NCBI GenBank assembly: GCA_013389105.1
Contig: JACADZ010000099.1
Location: 1 to 64,000, forward strand
Length of the DNA: 64,000 nucleotides
Reading direction: 5' to 3'
DNA from: Parvularculaceae bacterium
GTDB lineage: Bacteria > Pseudomonadota > Alphaproteobacteria > Caulobacterales > Parvularculaceae
Shown here: positions 47,095 to 56,813 of the stretch, piece by piece
How the letters are laid out: each line of letters opens with the position of its first letter
Numbering within the stretch: the first letter of the stretch is position 1
Translations under genes and position numbers: made by a program
Notes under the pieces: generated by a model
What the model was told of the DNA's origin: nothing
Database searches by the model: none
The model's input: only the letters and a program-made list of their open reading frames with translations

Positions 47095-47732
47095 ACCTTC
47101 AATCCGAGCCGGGCGTGCATCGCCGCCGCGACGTCGGCGGCGACCGCCGCGACGGAACGCGAGGCGTCGATGACGGCGCACCGCTCGGGGTGCGCGGCGG
47201 CGATCTTCAGGAAGCCCCGGCGCACGCGCTCGTGATAGTCGACGCCCTTGGCTTCGAATCGATGCGCGCCCCCTCGCGCCGAGGTGCGTGCAAGACCGGT
47301 CGCCGCCGGCGCATCCAGAATCAACGTGAGGCTCGGGCCGTCGGTCCCGACGACGAGGCGTTCTAGCGCGGCGACCGGACCCTCGCCGAGCCCGCCCGCG
47401 TATCCCTGATAGGCCATGCTGCTGTCGGCGAACCGGTCGCAGAGAACGACGGCGCCCCGCGCGCGCGCCGGATTGACCGTCTTCTGGAGATGATCCGCCC
47501 GCGCCGCATACATGAGCAGCGCCTCGGTCAGCGGCGACCAGCGATCCGGCTTCCCGGTGACGAGCAACTCGCGGATTGCCTCAGCGCCCGGCGAGCCGCC
47601 GGGCTCGCGCGTCGTCACGACCTCATGACCGGCGTTGCGAAGACGCTCGGCAAGAAGCGCCATCTGGGTGGATTTGCCGACGCCGTCGCCGCCCTCGAAG
47701 GTGATGAACGCGCCTCGGCCCTTCCCGGTCAC
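47091..47732 (-). CDS. tmk: Thymidylate kinase
   Basis: FITFEGGDGVGKSTQMALLAERL; VVTTREPGGSPGAEAIRELL; DRFADSSMAYQGYAGG. Confidence 0.95.
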   Translation of the reverse strand: MTGKGRGAFITFEGGDGVGKSTQMALLAERLRNAGHEVVTTREPGGSPGAEAIRELLVTGKPDRWSPLTEALLMYAARADHLQKTVNPARARGAVVLCDRFADSSMAYQGYAGGLGEGPVAALERLVVGTDGPSLTLILDAPAATGLARTSARGGAHRFEAKGVDYHERVRRGFLKIAAAHPERCAVIDASRSVAAVAADVAAAMHARLGLKV

Positions 47733-47735
47733 GGC

Positions 47736-48908
47736 CTACTGCGCGCCTTCGGGCGCCGGTTCGGTCGACGGGGCGCGCTTCGGCAGCAGCAGGGTCTTGG
47801 CGGCGAGCGCGATCTTGCCGAATGGGCCGATTTCTCTGACCGCCTTGCCTGCATAGAGCGGGTATTCGCGCCGGTCGCCCGAGGGAGTCTCGATGCGAAG
47901 GTAACCGATCTCCTGACCCTCGGCGATCGGCGCCCTAACCGGTCCCTCGTAGATCACCGTCGCCTTGACGGCGTCGGCGACGGACCGATGCAGGATCGCC
48001 GAAATCTTCTCTTTCACGACCAGGGGCGTCGTCTTGTCGGCCCCCTTGAAGACGAGCGCGTCGCCGACGATGTCGCCTTCGTCGTAGAGAACGCGGTTGG
48101 TGAAATCATTGAACGCGATGCGCATCAGCCGCTGGGCTTCGACCGAACGGTCCTTCTCCGAGGCCATGCCGTGGAACACGACGATGCGGCGGACGCCGTC
48201 CTGCACCGCCGTTCCCGCAAGGCCGTAGCCGGCTTCCTCCGTATGCCCGGTCTTGAGACCGTCCGCCCCCGGAAAGCTCCCGAGGAGGGGGTTGCGGTTC
48301 GGCTGCTTGATGCCCTCCCAGGTGAAATCGCGCTCGGAATAGATTTTGAAATAGTCGGGGTATTCCTTGATGATCCGGCGCGAGAGAAGCGCAATGTCGC
48401 GCATGCTCATCAGCTGTTTGGGATGCGGCTTGCCATGGGCGTTGCCGAAAGTTGAATTGTTGAGGCCCCATTCCCGCGCCTTCTTGGTCATGAGGTCCGC
48501 GAACGCCTCCTCGGACCCGGCGATGTTCTCGGCGACGACGATGCAGGCGTCGTTGCCCGACTGGATGATGATCCCGCGCAGAAGGTCGATCACCTTGATC
48601 CTGGTGTCGACGCGCACCCACATCGACGAGCCTTCCTTTTCGCGCCAGGCGTTTTCACTGACAACGAATTCGTCGGTCGGCTTCAACTGACCCGACTTGA
48701 TCCGGTCAAAGACGATCGCCGACGTCATGAGCTTGCTCATCGACGCCGGCGGCGTCGGCTCATCAGCGTTTTTTTCGAAGAGAACGGCGCCGGTCTCATA
48801 GTCCATGATCACGGCGAATTTCGCCGGCGTGGCGACCAGGTCGTCCTGCGCCAGAGCCGACCCCGCCGCAAAAAGGGCGGCCAACGCGACAACAACCACT
48901 CTCAGCAT
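47736..48908 (-). CDS. D-alanyl-D-alanine carboxypeptidase (PBP5/6-like)
   Basis: Signal peptide; PPASMSKLMTSAIVFD (SxxK); SGNDACIVVAENIAGSEEAFADLM; DGLKTGHTEEAG (KTG). Confidence 0.94.
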   Translation of the reverse strand: MLRVVVVALAALFAAGSALAQDDLVATPAKFAVIMDYETGAVLFEKNADEPTPPASMSKLMTSAIVFDRIKSGQLKPTDEFVVSENAWREKEGSSMWVRVDTRIKVIDLLRGIIIQSGNDACIVVAENIAGSEEAFADLMTKKAREWGLNNSTFGNAHGKPHPKQLMSMRDIALLSRRIIKEYPDYFKIYSERDFTWEGIKQPNRNPLLGSFPGADGLKTGHTEEAGYGLAGTAVQDGVRRIVVFHGMASEKDRSVEAQRLMRIAFNDFTNRVLYDEGDIVGDALVFKGADKTTPLVVKEKISAILHRSVADAVKATVIYEGPVRAPIAEGQEIGYLRIETPSGDRREYPLYAGKAVREIGPFGKIALAAKTLLLPKRAPSTEPAPEGAQ

Positions 48909-48924
48909 CTCTTCTCCCGGCGGT

Positions 48925-49854
48925 CTATTTGCTTGCGCCCGCGGCTGTCCGTCCTGCGAGCCGGGCCTCAAGATAACCTGCTTCGCGAAGCGCGGCCAAG
49001 CGAGCCTCGGCGGCCGTGCGGGCGGCGTAGGGTCCGATCTCGAAGCTGTATCGGGCCCGCGATCCGGGGCTGGTTATTCGGACCTGTTCGCCCGGCGCGA
49101 CAATCGACCGGGCGACCTCGGCCGCAGCGAGATCATCGAACTCGTCAAGCACGATCCAGACCTCGCTGGTCGCCGGCTCGAACGGAATGGGGCCTTCGGC
49201 GACCGAAGGGCGCGGCGGCGCGGCGACGGGGGGCAGCGCATCTTCGGTCACCGGCGTCGGCGGCGCGGGCGTTGCTAAAGACGGAGGCGCCGCGTCGCTG
49301 GGGGACGGCCCCGTCGCGGGCCGCGGCGCCGACGAAGCGGCCGCCGCAAAGCGCTCGCCGAGCAGCGGGGCCTGCGCGTAGAGATCGGCGCGCCCGACAT
49401 AGCGGACCCGCACCGGGGCGAGCCCTTGTTTTTCAAACCCGAGCGCAATCGCAGACGCATGCGACAAGTCGATGATACGATCACCCACGAACGGCCCGCG
49501 GTCGTTCACGCGCAGAATCGCGCGGCGTCCGTTGTCGAGGTTCTCGACCTCGACCAGCGAGGGCAATGGCAGGGTCGTGTGTGCGGCGGACAGGCGGCGC
49601 TTGTCGAAAATCTCCCCGTTCGCCGTCGATTTCCCGTGGAACTCGTCGCCATACCAAGACGCCGTGCCCACGGCGACATAGTCGGGGTCCTCGCGCGGGA
49701 CGTATCTGCGTCCGTTAATCTCGTACGGCGCGCCAAGCTTGTAGTGGGGATTCGGCCGCCCGGCCTCCCGGGGCGAGGAGGCGCACGCCGCCAGGACCGT
49801 CGCCGCAACGAAAAAAAACCACGGCCGAAACTGCGGATAACAACGCGCGCTCAT
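48925..49854 (-). CDS. rlpA: RlpA-like lytic transglycosylase with SPOR domain
   Basis: Lipobox LAAC; GTASWYGDEFHGKSTANGEIFDKRRLSAAHTTLPLPS; C-terminal SPOR-like region. Confidence 0.93.
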   Translation of the reverse strand: MSARCYPQFRPWFFFVAATVLAACASSPREAGRPNPHYKLGAPYEINGRRYVPREDPDYVAVGTASWYGDEFHGKSTANGEIFDKRRLSAAHTTLPLPSLVEVENLDNGRRAILRVNDRGPFVGDRIIDLSHASAIALGFEKQGLAPVRVRYVGRADLYAQAPLLGERFAAAASSAPRPATGPSPSDAAPPSLATPAPPTPVTEDALPPVAAPPRPSVAEGPIPFEPATSEVWIVLDEFDDLAAAEVARSIVAPGEQVRITSPGSRARYSFEIGPYAARTAAEARLAALREAGYLEARLAGRTAAGASK

Positions 49855-50050
49855 GAATCGCCTATCGTTTATTTTGTCGAGGCTGACAATGGCGGAAATA
49901 TCAACTCAGTCATCGACCTGATCGATAGTCGCCATAGAAACAATCTGTTTTACGGAACAAGCGAGCCATCGTATCTGGCAAGTCGGAACCATTAGCCGTC
50001 GTTACCGGGCGCCCACCCCGCAGAGCGGCTCATAGAAGGGAGCGAACCAC

Positions 50051-52381
50051 GTGAACGGAAACCTGAAAAGCATCTTCATGGCGACCGCCGCCATGCTGAC
50101 GGTCGGTCTCATCGCCGGCTGTGCGAAGAAGCCGGAAAAGGCCGAGTCGCCGAAAGCCGAAACCGAAGTCGCCGCGGGCGAACCCGCAGTCGAAGCCGCC
50201 CCGGAAGCGACGCACACGGCGGCGGCGCAACCTGCGCCCGGCGTGAGGACGAACGCTTTCTGGTGGCCGGAGCAGCTCGACCTCAGCCAACTCCGGCAGA
50301 ATGAAATGGAACGCGTCCTCAGTCGGGATTTCGACTACCCCGCGGCCTTCGCCAAGCTCGACCTCGCCGCCGTCAAGAAGGATATCGAGGCGGTGATGAC
50401 GACATCGCAGGACTGGTGGCCGGCCGACTACGGCCATTACGGACCGTTCTTCATCCGCATGGCGTGGCACAGCGCCGGCACGTACCGCACTTTCGACGGA
50501 CGCGGCGGGGCCGCCGGCGGCCAGATTCGCTTCGAGCCGCTGAACAGCTGGCCGGACAACGCCAACCTCGACAAAGCCCGCCGTCTCTTGTGGCCGGTGA
50601 AGCAGAAATACGGCGACAGCCTCTCCTGGGCCGACCTGATGGTCCTCACCGGCAACGTTGCACTCGAATCGATGGGCTTCAAGACCTACGGCTTCGCGGG
50701 CGGCAGGCGCGACGATCAGCAGGCGGAACTTGTGAACTGGGGCCCGGAAGCCAAGATGCTCGCTGATGAGCGCTATCACGGCGACAGGCAGCTGCAAAAG
50801 CCGCTGGCCGCCGTGCAGATGGGCCTCATCTACGTCAATCCGGAAGGCCCGAACGGCAATCCCGACCCGCTTGCCGCGGCCAAGGACATTCGCGAGACTT
50901 TCGGCCGCATGGCGATGAACGACGAAGAGACCGTCGCCCTGATCGCCGGCGGGCACACATTCGGCAAGGCCCACGGCGCCGCAAAGCCGGCTGATTGCGT
51001 CGGCGTCGAGCCGGCGGCTGAAGCGGTGCACGCGCAAGGCTTCGGGTGGAACAACAAATGCGGAACCGGCGTCGGCGCCGAGGCCATCACCAGCGGCCTT
51101 GAAGGCGCATGGTCGGCGAACCCGGTCTCCTGGTCCAACCAATACCTCGACAACCTCTTCGCCTTCGAGTGGGTGCAGACCAGGAGCCCCGCGGGCGCGA
51201 TCCAGTGGGTCCCGAAAGAGGAAACGGCGAAGGACCTCGTGCCGGATGCGCACGACCCGAATAAACGTCACGCCCCGATCATGTTCACGACCGACTTGTC
51301 GCTGAAGTTCGATCCGGCCTACGCCAAGATCGCCAAGCGCTTCCAGGAAAACCCGGATGAGTTCCAGGCCGCTTTCGCCAAGGCCTGGTTCAAGCTCACC
51401 CACCGCGACATGGGTCCGCGGGCCCGGTACGTCGGCGCCGAGGTTCCGGCCGAGCCGCTGCTCTGGCAGGACCCGGTGCCGGCCGTCGATCATCCGCTCG
51501 TCAACGCGGCCGACGTCGCGGCCCTGAAAGCCCGCATCCTCGCCTCGGGATTGTCCGTGCCCGAACTGGTGCGGACCGCATGGTCGTCGGCGGCGAGCTA
51601 TCGCGACACCGACATGCGGGGCGGGGCCAACGGCGCGCGCGTACGCCTGGCGCCGCAGAAGGACTGGGAGGCGAACAGCCCGGCGGAACTCGCCAAAGTC
51701 GTCGCCAAGCTCGACGAAATCCGCACGGCGTTCAACGCCGAGCCGCATGGCGGGCGCAAGATCTCCCTCGCCGACATGATCGTTCTCGGCGGCGCGGCCG
51801 CCGTCGAAAAGGCGGCGAAGGACGCGGGCAAGACTATCGTCGTTCCGTTCTCGCCCGGCCGCACCGACGCGACGCAGGAGATGACCGACGTCGAGAGCTT
51901 CGCGGTGCTGAAGCCGGTCGCTGACGGATTCCGCAATTTCCATTCGCCGGAATCCGCCCTTTCTCCTGCCGACGCGCTCGTCGAGAAGGCGGACATGCTG
52001 GGCCTTACCGTGTCGGAGATGACGGCGCTCGTCGGCGGTCTTCGGGCGCTCGACGCCAATGTCGGCGGCGCAGACCATGGCGTCTTCACCAAAACGCCGG
52101 GCGCGCTCACCAACGACTTCTTCGTGAACCTGCTCGACATGTCGACCAAATGGCAGCCGACCGCGGACGGATATGTCTTCGAGGGCCGCGATCGCAAGAC
52201 CGGCGACCTCAAGTGGACGGCGACCGAAGTCGATCTCGTCTTCGGCTCCAATGCCGAGCTCCGCGCCGTCGCCGAAAGCTACGCCTACGCCGACGCCGGG
52301 GACGCCTTCGTCAAGGACTTCGTCGCCGCGTGGAACAAGGTCATGAACGCCGACCGGTTCGACCTGAAGCAGAAGGCCTGA
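50051..52381 (+). CDS. katG: Catalase-peroxidase KatG with predicted lipoprotein signal peptide
   Basis: [90 protein letters not shown]-terminus [27 protein letters not shown] start with GAAGGGA upstream. Confidence 0.96.
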   Translation: MNGNLKSIFMATAAMLTVGLIAGCAKKPEKAESPKAETEVAAGEPAVEAAPEATHTAAAQPAPGVRTNAFWWPEQLDLSQLRQNEMERVLSRDFDYPAAFAKLDLAAVKKDIEAVMTTSQDWWPADYGHYGPFFIRMAWHSAGTYRTFDGRGGAAGGQIRFEPLNSWPDNANLDKARRLLWPVKQKYGDSLSWADLMVLTGNVALESMGFKTYGFAGGRRDDQQAELVNWGPEAKMLADERYHGDRQLQKPLAAVQMGLIYVNPEGPNGNPDPLAAAKDIRETFGRMAMNDEETVALIAGGHTFGKAHGAAKPADCVGVEPAAEAVHAQGFGWNNKCGTGVGAEAITSGLEGAWSANPVSWSNQYLDNLFAFEWVQTRSPAGAIQWVPKEETAKDLVPDAHDPNKRHAPIMFTTDLSLKFDPAYAKIAKRFQENPDEFQAAFAKAWFKLTHRDMGPRARYVGAEVPAEPLLWQDPVPAVDHPLVNAADVAALKARILASGLSVPELVRTAWSSAASYRDTDMRGGANGARVRLAPQKDWEANSPAELAKVVAKLDEIRTAFNAEPHGGRKISLADMIVLGGAAAVEKAAKDAGKTIVVPFSPGRTDATQEMTDVESFAVLKPVADGFRNFHSPESALSPADALVEKADMLGLTVSEMTALVGGLRALDANVGGADHGVFTKTPGALTNDFFVNLLDMSTKWQPTADGYVFEGRDRKTGDLKWTATEVDLVFGSNAELRAVAESYAYADAGDAFVKDFVAAWNKVMNADRFDLKQKA

Positions 52382-52402
52382 CCGACAAACTTTTCAGGGT
52401 GG

Positions 52403-52436
52403 AACGGCGGCCGCGAGGCCGCCGTTTCGTTTTTCG
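52403..52436. terminator. Rho-independent-type terminator between katG and the converging HerA-like gene
   Basis: AACGGCGGCC-GCGA-GGCCGCCGTT followed by TCGTTTTT. Confidence 0.8.
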
Positions 52437-52450
52437 CCGATGGCTGCGGC

Positions 52451-54133
52451 TCAAACTTCGGGCAGCAGCAATTTCTGCGCACGCCACTGCTCGACGATTC
52501 GGTCGATGAACCCGCTGTCCTCGACATCGACCGACCACCCGTCGGTGAAGCTCGCCGTGAGACTTCGCGGCACGAGCTCGCGGTGCAGCGCGTCGAAGCG
52601 GATGCGCGTCGGCAGCGGCACGCCCTCGCCCACCGCAATCGCCTCGCCGAGGCCGAGCGAGGGCAGGCAGTTGAGGAGGCTGGTCGAGGCGTCGGGGATC
52701 GCAGCCCTGAGCGCGTCCTGGTCGGCCTGATTGGCGAGACGCATTGCGAATATCGTATTGCACTGGGACAGAATGGTCGGGTCGAGCTCGGTCGGCCGCT
52801 GCGACACGATCCAGAGCGACACGCCGGTCTTGCGGCCCTCCTTGGCGATGCGGATCAGCGCCTTGCGCGTCGGCCCGAAGCCCGCGTCGCGATCGGCGGG
52901 CGCATATCTGTGCGCGTCCTCGCAGACGAGCGCGATCGGCGCCGCGCCATGGCTCCACAAGCCGAACTCGAATGCAAGCCGCGCTACGACCGAAACGACG
53001 ACTTGCGCCACTTCCGCCGGCAGGCCGCCGAGTTCGATGATCGACACGGGACGACCTTCGACCGGAATTCGGAACAGAGTCGACAGGAAGTTCGACATCG
53101 TATCCTGGACCGTCAGCCCGCCGAACATGAATGCGTAACGCGCGTCCTGGCTGATCGCGAACAGGCGGTTGCGAAGCCGCTTGAAGGGCGCGATCGAGCG
53201 AGTCGAGTCGAGACCGCCGAGTGATTTGTCGATCAGGCCGAGCACGTCGGAAATCCGGTACGGCAGAGGCGTATCGACGGTGATCGCCGCCGTGTCGCTG
53301 CGGGTCGCGTATATCTTCGAGCCGTTCGCCGCGGTGTGCAGGCTCAACTTCTTGGCCGCTGGAATGAGGTCGGCGAGGATCTCGATTTCCTCGTCATAAC
53401 CCTTGCGCCCGGGATAGAGGATCTCGACCAGTTCCTCGAAGGTCAGCATCCAGTAAGGCATGGTGAGCGTCGTTGAATCGAATATCACGGCGGTGTCGCC
53501 GAAGCATTGCGAATACTCGTTATGCGGATCAAGAATGACGACGTGGCCGTTGGCGTAGCGATCGAGCACCGCCCGCAGCATGAGCGCGACCGCGCACGAC
53601 TTGCCCGCGCCTGTGGTCCCCAGCAGCGCGCAATGCCTTTGGAAGAGATCGTTGACGCCGACCGTCGCCGGGATGGCCTGGTCCTGCTTCACGACTCCGA
53701 CTCGGACGCTCGCAGTTCCGTTGACGGCGAACAGCGCCGCGAGCTCATCGCGCGTCGCGACATGCGCTTCGTCGCCGAGCGTGGGATAGGCGGAGACGCC
53801 GCGCCGGAATCGCGCCGGCGTCTTGGGCGTCGCTTTCGTGAACTCGCCGATGAGCTCAAGTTCGACGATGCGCATGTCGCCGCCCTCCGCGGTCGGCGCC
53901 GGGACGCTCATCGCCGAAACGATCCCGAGCACCACGGTCGCGCCGGAATCGACGCTGACGATGGCTCCCAGCTGCGGCTTGGCTCCTCGATCCTCGTCAG
54001 GTCGGGTCGGATCGAGCATGATGAGGGCGTGGCTGCCGGTCACGGAAATGACCGAGCCGATCCGCTTCCTTTCCGGCGTCAGTCTGATCGGCTGAGGCGT
54101 GGCGGCTCTGGCGACGGATTCACTTTGCGACAT
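52451..54133 (-). CDS. HerA-like ATP-binding protein (DUF87-type)
   Basis: Walker A ALLGTTGAGKSCAVALMLRAVLD; HVVILDPHNEYSQCF; ALVCEDAHRYAP; VSLWIVSQRPTELDPTILSQCNTIFAMRL; SD GAGGAGAAA before ATG at 54133. Confidence 0.88.
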   Translation of the reverse strand: MSQSESVARAATPQPIRLTPERKRIGSVISVTGSHALIMLDPTRPDEDRGAKPQLGAIVSVDSGATVVLGIVSAMSVPAPTAEGGDMRIVELELIGEFTKATPKTPARFRRGVSAYPTLGDEAHVATRDELAALFAVNGTASVRVGVVKQDQAIPATVGVNDLFQRHCALLGTTGAGKSCAVALMLRAVLDRYANGHVVILDPHNEYSQCFGDTAVIFDSTTLTMPYWMLTFEELVEILYPGRKGYDEEIEILADLIPAAKKLSLHTAANGSKIYATRSDTAAITVDTPLPYRISDVLGLIDKSLGGLDSTRSIAPFKRLRNRLFAISQDARYAFMFGGLTVQDTMSNFLSTLFRIPVEGRPVSIIELGGLPAEVAQVVVSVVARLAFEFGLWSHGAAPIALVCEDAHRYAPADRDAGFGPTRKALIRIAKEGRKTGVSLWIVSQRPTELDPTILSQCNTIFAMRLANQADQDALRAAIPDASTSLLNCLPSLGLGEAIAVGEGVPLPTRIRFDALHRELVPRSLTASFTDGWSVDVEDSGFIDRIVEQWRAQKLLLPEV

Positions 54134-54148
54134 CGGGTTTCTCCTCAA

Positions 54149-55033
54149 TCAGCCGGCCCGGCGCGCCGGCGCGACAACCGCCTCTGTCCTGGTTTTGACG
54201 CCGGCGGCGTCCGCAAGCGGCAGCGCGACGCGAACAACGGTGCCCTCGCCGGTGCGGCTCTTGATGTGGAACTGGCCGCCCTGCATTTCGACAAAGGTCT
54301 TTGCGATTGCGAGTTCGACGCCGGCGCCGCTGAAGGACCGATCGAGACCCCGATGAACTTCGTCGAAGACTCCGAGCGCCTTGCGAAGGGCTTCGGGCTC
54401 GTAACCGGCGCCATGATCGCGCACGGCGATTTCAGGGGCGCCGTCCTTGCCGACGGCGGCGCGGATGAGAATGCGGCCGCCCTTGGGTGATGATTTGACG
54501 GCCGTGCGCAGCAGGTGGTCGACGGCCTGGCCGAGCCGCTCAGGATCGGCCCACGCGGCGGGGACTGATCCCGCCGTCTTGTTCTCAACGGCCGCACCCG
54601 CGGCGCTCGCCGCAACTGACGCGCGCGCAACGGCGGCCGAGACGACCTCGGCAAGATCGGTCGCCCCCTTGCGCATGGCGACGCCGCCCGAGTCGAGCGC
54701 TGCGATTTCGAGGATCGTGTTGATATGACCGAGCAGAAGATCCGCCGACTGAAGCACATAGTCGGCATAGGCGGCGCGCTGTTCGTCCGACAGGCGGTAG
54801 GTCTCCCCCTCCTTCAGCATGGTGGAAAAACCGATGATGGCGTTGAGCGGCGTTCGAAGCTCGTGGTTCATGTTGGCCAGGAATTCGGACCTCGCTCGGA
54901 TCGAAAGCTCAGCCTCGGCCCGCGCGGCGCGCGCGGCCGCTTCTGCCCGGCGCACGGCGCCGCCCTCGGCCAGCCGCGAGGAGAATCCAGCCAAAAGACT
55001 TCCCTGGGACGCAAATGGGTTAAGCCCGCGCAT
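54149..55033 (-). CDS. Soluble histidine-kinase-like protein with degenerate N-box
   Basis: H-box EFLANMNHELRTPLNAIIGFSTMLKEG; HATPase region IAVRDHGAGYEPEAL; N-box position reads HLLRTAVKS; no TM segment evident. Confidence 0.85.
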   Translation of the reverse strand: MRGLNPFASQGSLLAGFSSRLAEGGAVRRAEAAARAARAEAELSIRARSEFLANMNHELRTPLNAIIGFSTMLKEGETYRLSDEQRAAYADYVLQSADLLLGHINTILEIAALDSGGVAMRKGATDLAEVVSAAVARASVAASAAGAAVENKTAGSVPAAWADPERLGQAVDHLLRTAVKSSPKGGRILIRAAVGKDGAPEIAVRDHGAGYEPEALRKALGVFDEVHRGLDRSFSGAGVELAIAKTFVEMQGGQFHIKSRTGEGTVVRVALPLADAAGVKTRTEAVVAPARRAG

Positions 55034-55282
55034 CGCTCCTCCAGCGGGCGAGGCTAAGTGGGAAGCTGCTAAAGCGCCGTTAAGGAAGTCGCCCGCCGAG
55101 AACCCCGGGCATGCCGCGCGCCGCCGGATCCAAGCGCGTCACGACGTGTAACTGGTTGATTATGAAATGAAAAAAACAGGCGCGTGTCAGCTTTCGGGGA
55201 TGCCGTTGGCCGTCATCGGGGAGGTCGGCGTCTTGAACAGCGGCCGCAAAACCCCTATTCTCTTGCGCCTGCACACGCACGG

Positions 55283-55306
55283 GGCCGCGCGATTGATCGC
55301 GCGGCC
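55283..55306. promoter_or_regulatory. Perfect 10-bp-stem hairpin in the greA 5' region
   Basis: GGCCGCGCGA-TTGA-TCGCGCGGCC, about 34 nt upstream of the greA ATG. Confidence 0.55.
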
Positions 55307-55339
55307 GACGCGTTTCTTAGTCATTGCACGAGGAGGAGC

Positions 55340-55813
55340 ATGGAAAAATTCCCCATGACTGTCACCGGCTACCAGAAGCTCGAGGAAGAGCTCCGCCGCC
55401 TCAAGCATGAGGAGCGCCCGGCCGTGATCGCCGCAATTTCGGAAGCGCGAGGCCATGGCGACCTCTCGGAGAATGCGGAATATCACGCCGCCAAGGAGCG
55501 CCAAGGCTGGATTGAAGGGCAGATCCGCGAGCTTGAGGACCGGTTCAATCGAGCCCAGGTCATCGATGTCGGCAAGCTTTCGGGCAAATCCGTCGTGTTT
55601 GGCGCAACCGTGACCCTGATCGACGAGGAGACCGAGCAGAAGAAGAAGGTGCAGATCGTCGGCGAGTTCGAGTCCGACGTTAAGCTGGGCCGGATCTCGA
55701 TCGCGTCCCCGCTCGCGCGCGCCATGATCGGCAAGACTAAAGGCGACACCGTCGAGGTCTCGGCGCCTGGCGGCGCGCGATCCTATGAGATCGCCAAGGT
55801 CGAATTCGTCTAG
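55340..55813 (+). CDS. greA: Transcription elongation factor GreA
   Basis: [67 protein letters not shown]. Confidence 0.97.
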   Translation: MEKFPMTVTGYQKLEEELRRLKHEERPAVIAAISEARGHGDLSENAEYHAAKERQGWIEGQIRELEDRFNRAQVIDVGKLSGKSVVFGATVTLIDEETEQKKKVQIVGEFESDVKLGRISIASPLARAMIGKTKGDTVEVSAPGGARSYEIAKVEFV

Positions 55814-56223
55814 TGCCCGGTTATCGCCCCGGCGTCGAGGGACCGCGTTCTTGGGTTTCGGCCTTGGCGCGGGGTCTCTCCAAGCGATGTCCGGCCTGCG
55901 GCCGGGGTAGGCTGTTCGCGGGATACACGCGGATCGCCAAGGCTTGCTCGGAATGCGGCCTCGACTTTACCGGACACCGGGCCGACGACGCGCCGCCCTA
56001 TGTGACCATTCTGGTGGTGGGCCATGTCGCCATTCCGCTGGCGCTCGCTGCGAAGCAGGCGTTCGATCCACCCCTAGGACTCCAGTTCGCGGTTCTCACG
56101 CCCATTATGCTGGTGGCCGCTTATCTCATGCTGCCGATCTCCAAGGGCGGACTGGTCGGCCTGCAATGGGCGAACAGGATGCACGGTTTTGGCGAGGAAC
56201 CAGCGGGCGGCGGCGCCGTTTAG
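55813..56223 (+). CDS. DUF983 family protein
   Basis: GLSKRCPACGRGRLFAGYTRIAKACSECGLDFTGHRADDAPPYVTILVVGHVAIPL. Confidence 0.93.
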   Translation: MPGYRPGVEGPRSWVSALARGLSKRCPACGRGRLFAGYTRIAKACSECGLDFTGHRADDAPPYVTILVVGHVAIPLALAAKQAFDPPLGLQFAVLTPIMLVAAYLMLPISKGGLVGLQWANRMHGFGEEPAGGGAV

Positions 56224-56287
56224 GCGCCATCCTTGACAGTCCATCCCCCCTCGTCTACCTCCCCTCGCCTTCTCCAAGGAGCTTCCC

Positions 56288-56455
56288 ATGGCCAAGCCGA
56301 CCACCGTCAAGATCCGCCTCAATTCGACGGCCGGCACCGGCTATTTCTACGTGGCGAAGAAGAACACGCGCACCATGACCGAAAAGATGGTCTTGAGGAA
56401 ATACGACCCCAAGGCGCGCAAGCACGTCGAATTCAAGGAAGGCAAGATCAAGTAG
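56288..56455 (+). CDS. rpmG: 50S ribosomal protein L33
   Basis: Own translation (too short for the track): [62 protein letters not shown]. Confidence 0.96.
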   Translation: MAKPTTVKIRLNSTAGTGYFYVAKKNTRTMTEKMVLRKYDPKARKHVEFKEGKIK

Positions 56456-56480
56456 CGGGGCTCTTATGGCCCGCTGGACA

Positions 56481-56520
56481 AAAAACCCCGGTCGAGCATC
56501 GCGCTGGACCGGGGTCTTTG
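56481..56520. terminator. Terminator hairpin downstream of rpmG
   Basis: AAAAACCCCGGTC ... GACCGGGGTCTTTG; 9-bp stem flanked by A and T runs, possibly bidirectional. Confidence 0.75.
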
Positions 56521-56572
56521 GGCTGGCCGTCCGCCGAGGGCTGAGGCGGACGACTTTGGCGCAGTGTCGCGC

Positions 56573-56662
56573 CTAGGCAAGCGAGACGGCGGTGTAGGCG
56601 GCGGGCGCGAGCGCGGCGATCGCCACCGCGAGCACGGTCAAGATCGAAATCAGTTTGGCCAT
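56573..56662 (-). CDS. Candidate 29-aa small hydrophobic protein
   Basis: Own translation: MAKLISILTVLAVAIAALAPAAYTAVSLA*; preceded by AAAAAAAGGAGAGACCAA (strong SD). Confidence 0.5.
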   Translation of the reverse strand: MAKLISILTVLAVAIAALAPAAYTAVSLA

Positions 56663-56813
56663 TTGGTCTCTCCTTTTTTTGTTTCTTGTAGGCGGGAGAT
56701 AGGGCGCAGCCGGCATGAATGAAAGGGGCCTGCGACGCCGCCCGGCCCGCTTGAAAAACAGCTCGTCGCACAAGCGTTTGTGAGGAGTCAGTTCGTCCTT
56801 CGAGAGACCCGTT

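Noticed and set aside
50030-52078. 682-aa minus-strand ORF opposite katG
   Set aside because: Antisense shadow of katG codon structure; katG is unambiguous on the plus strand.
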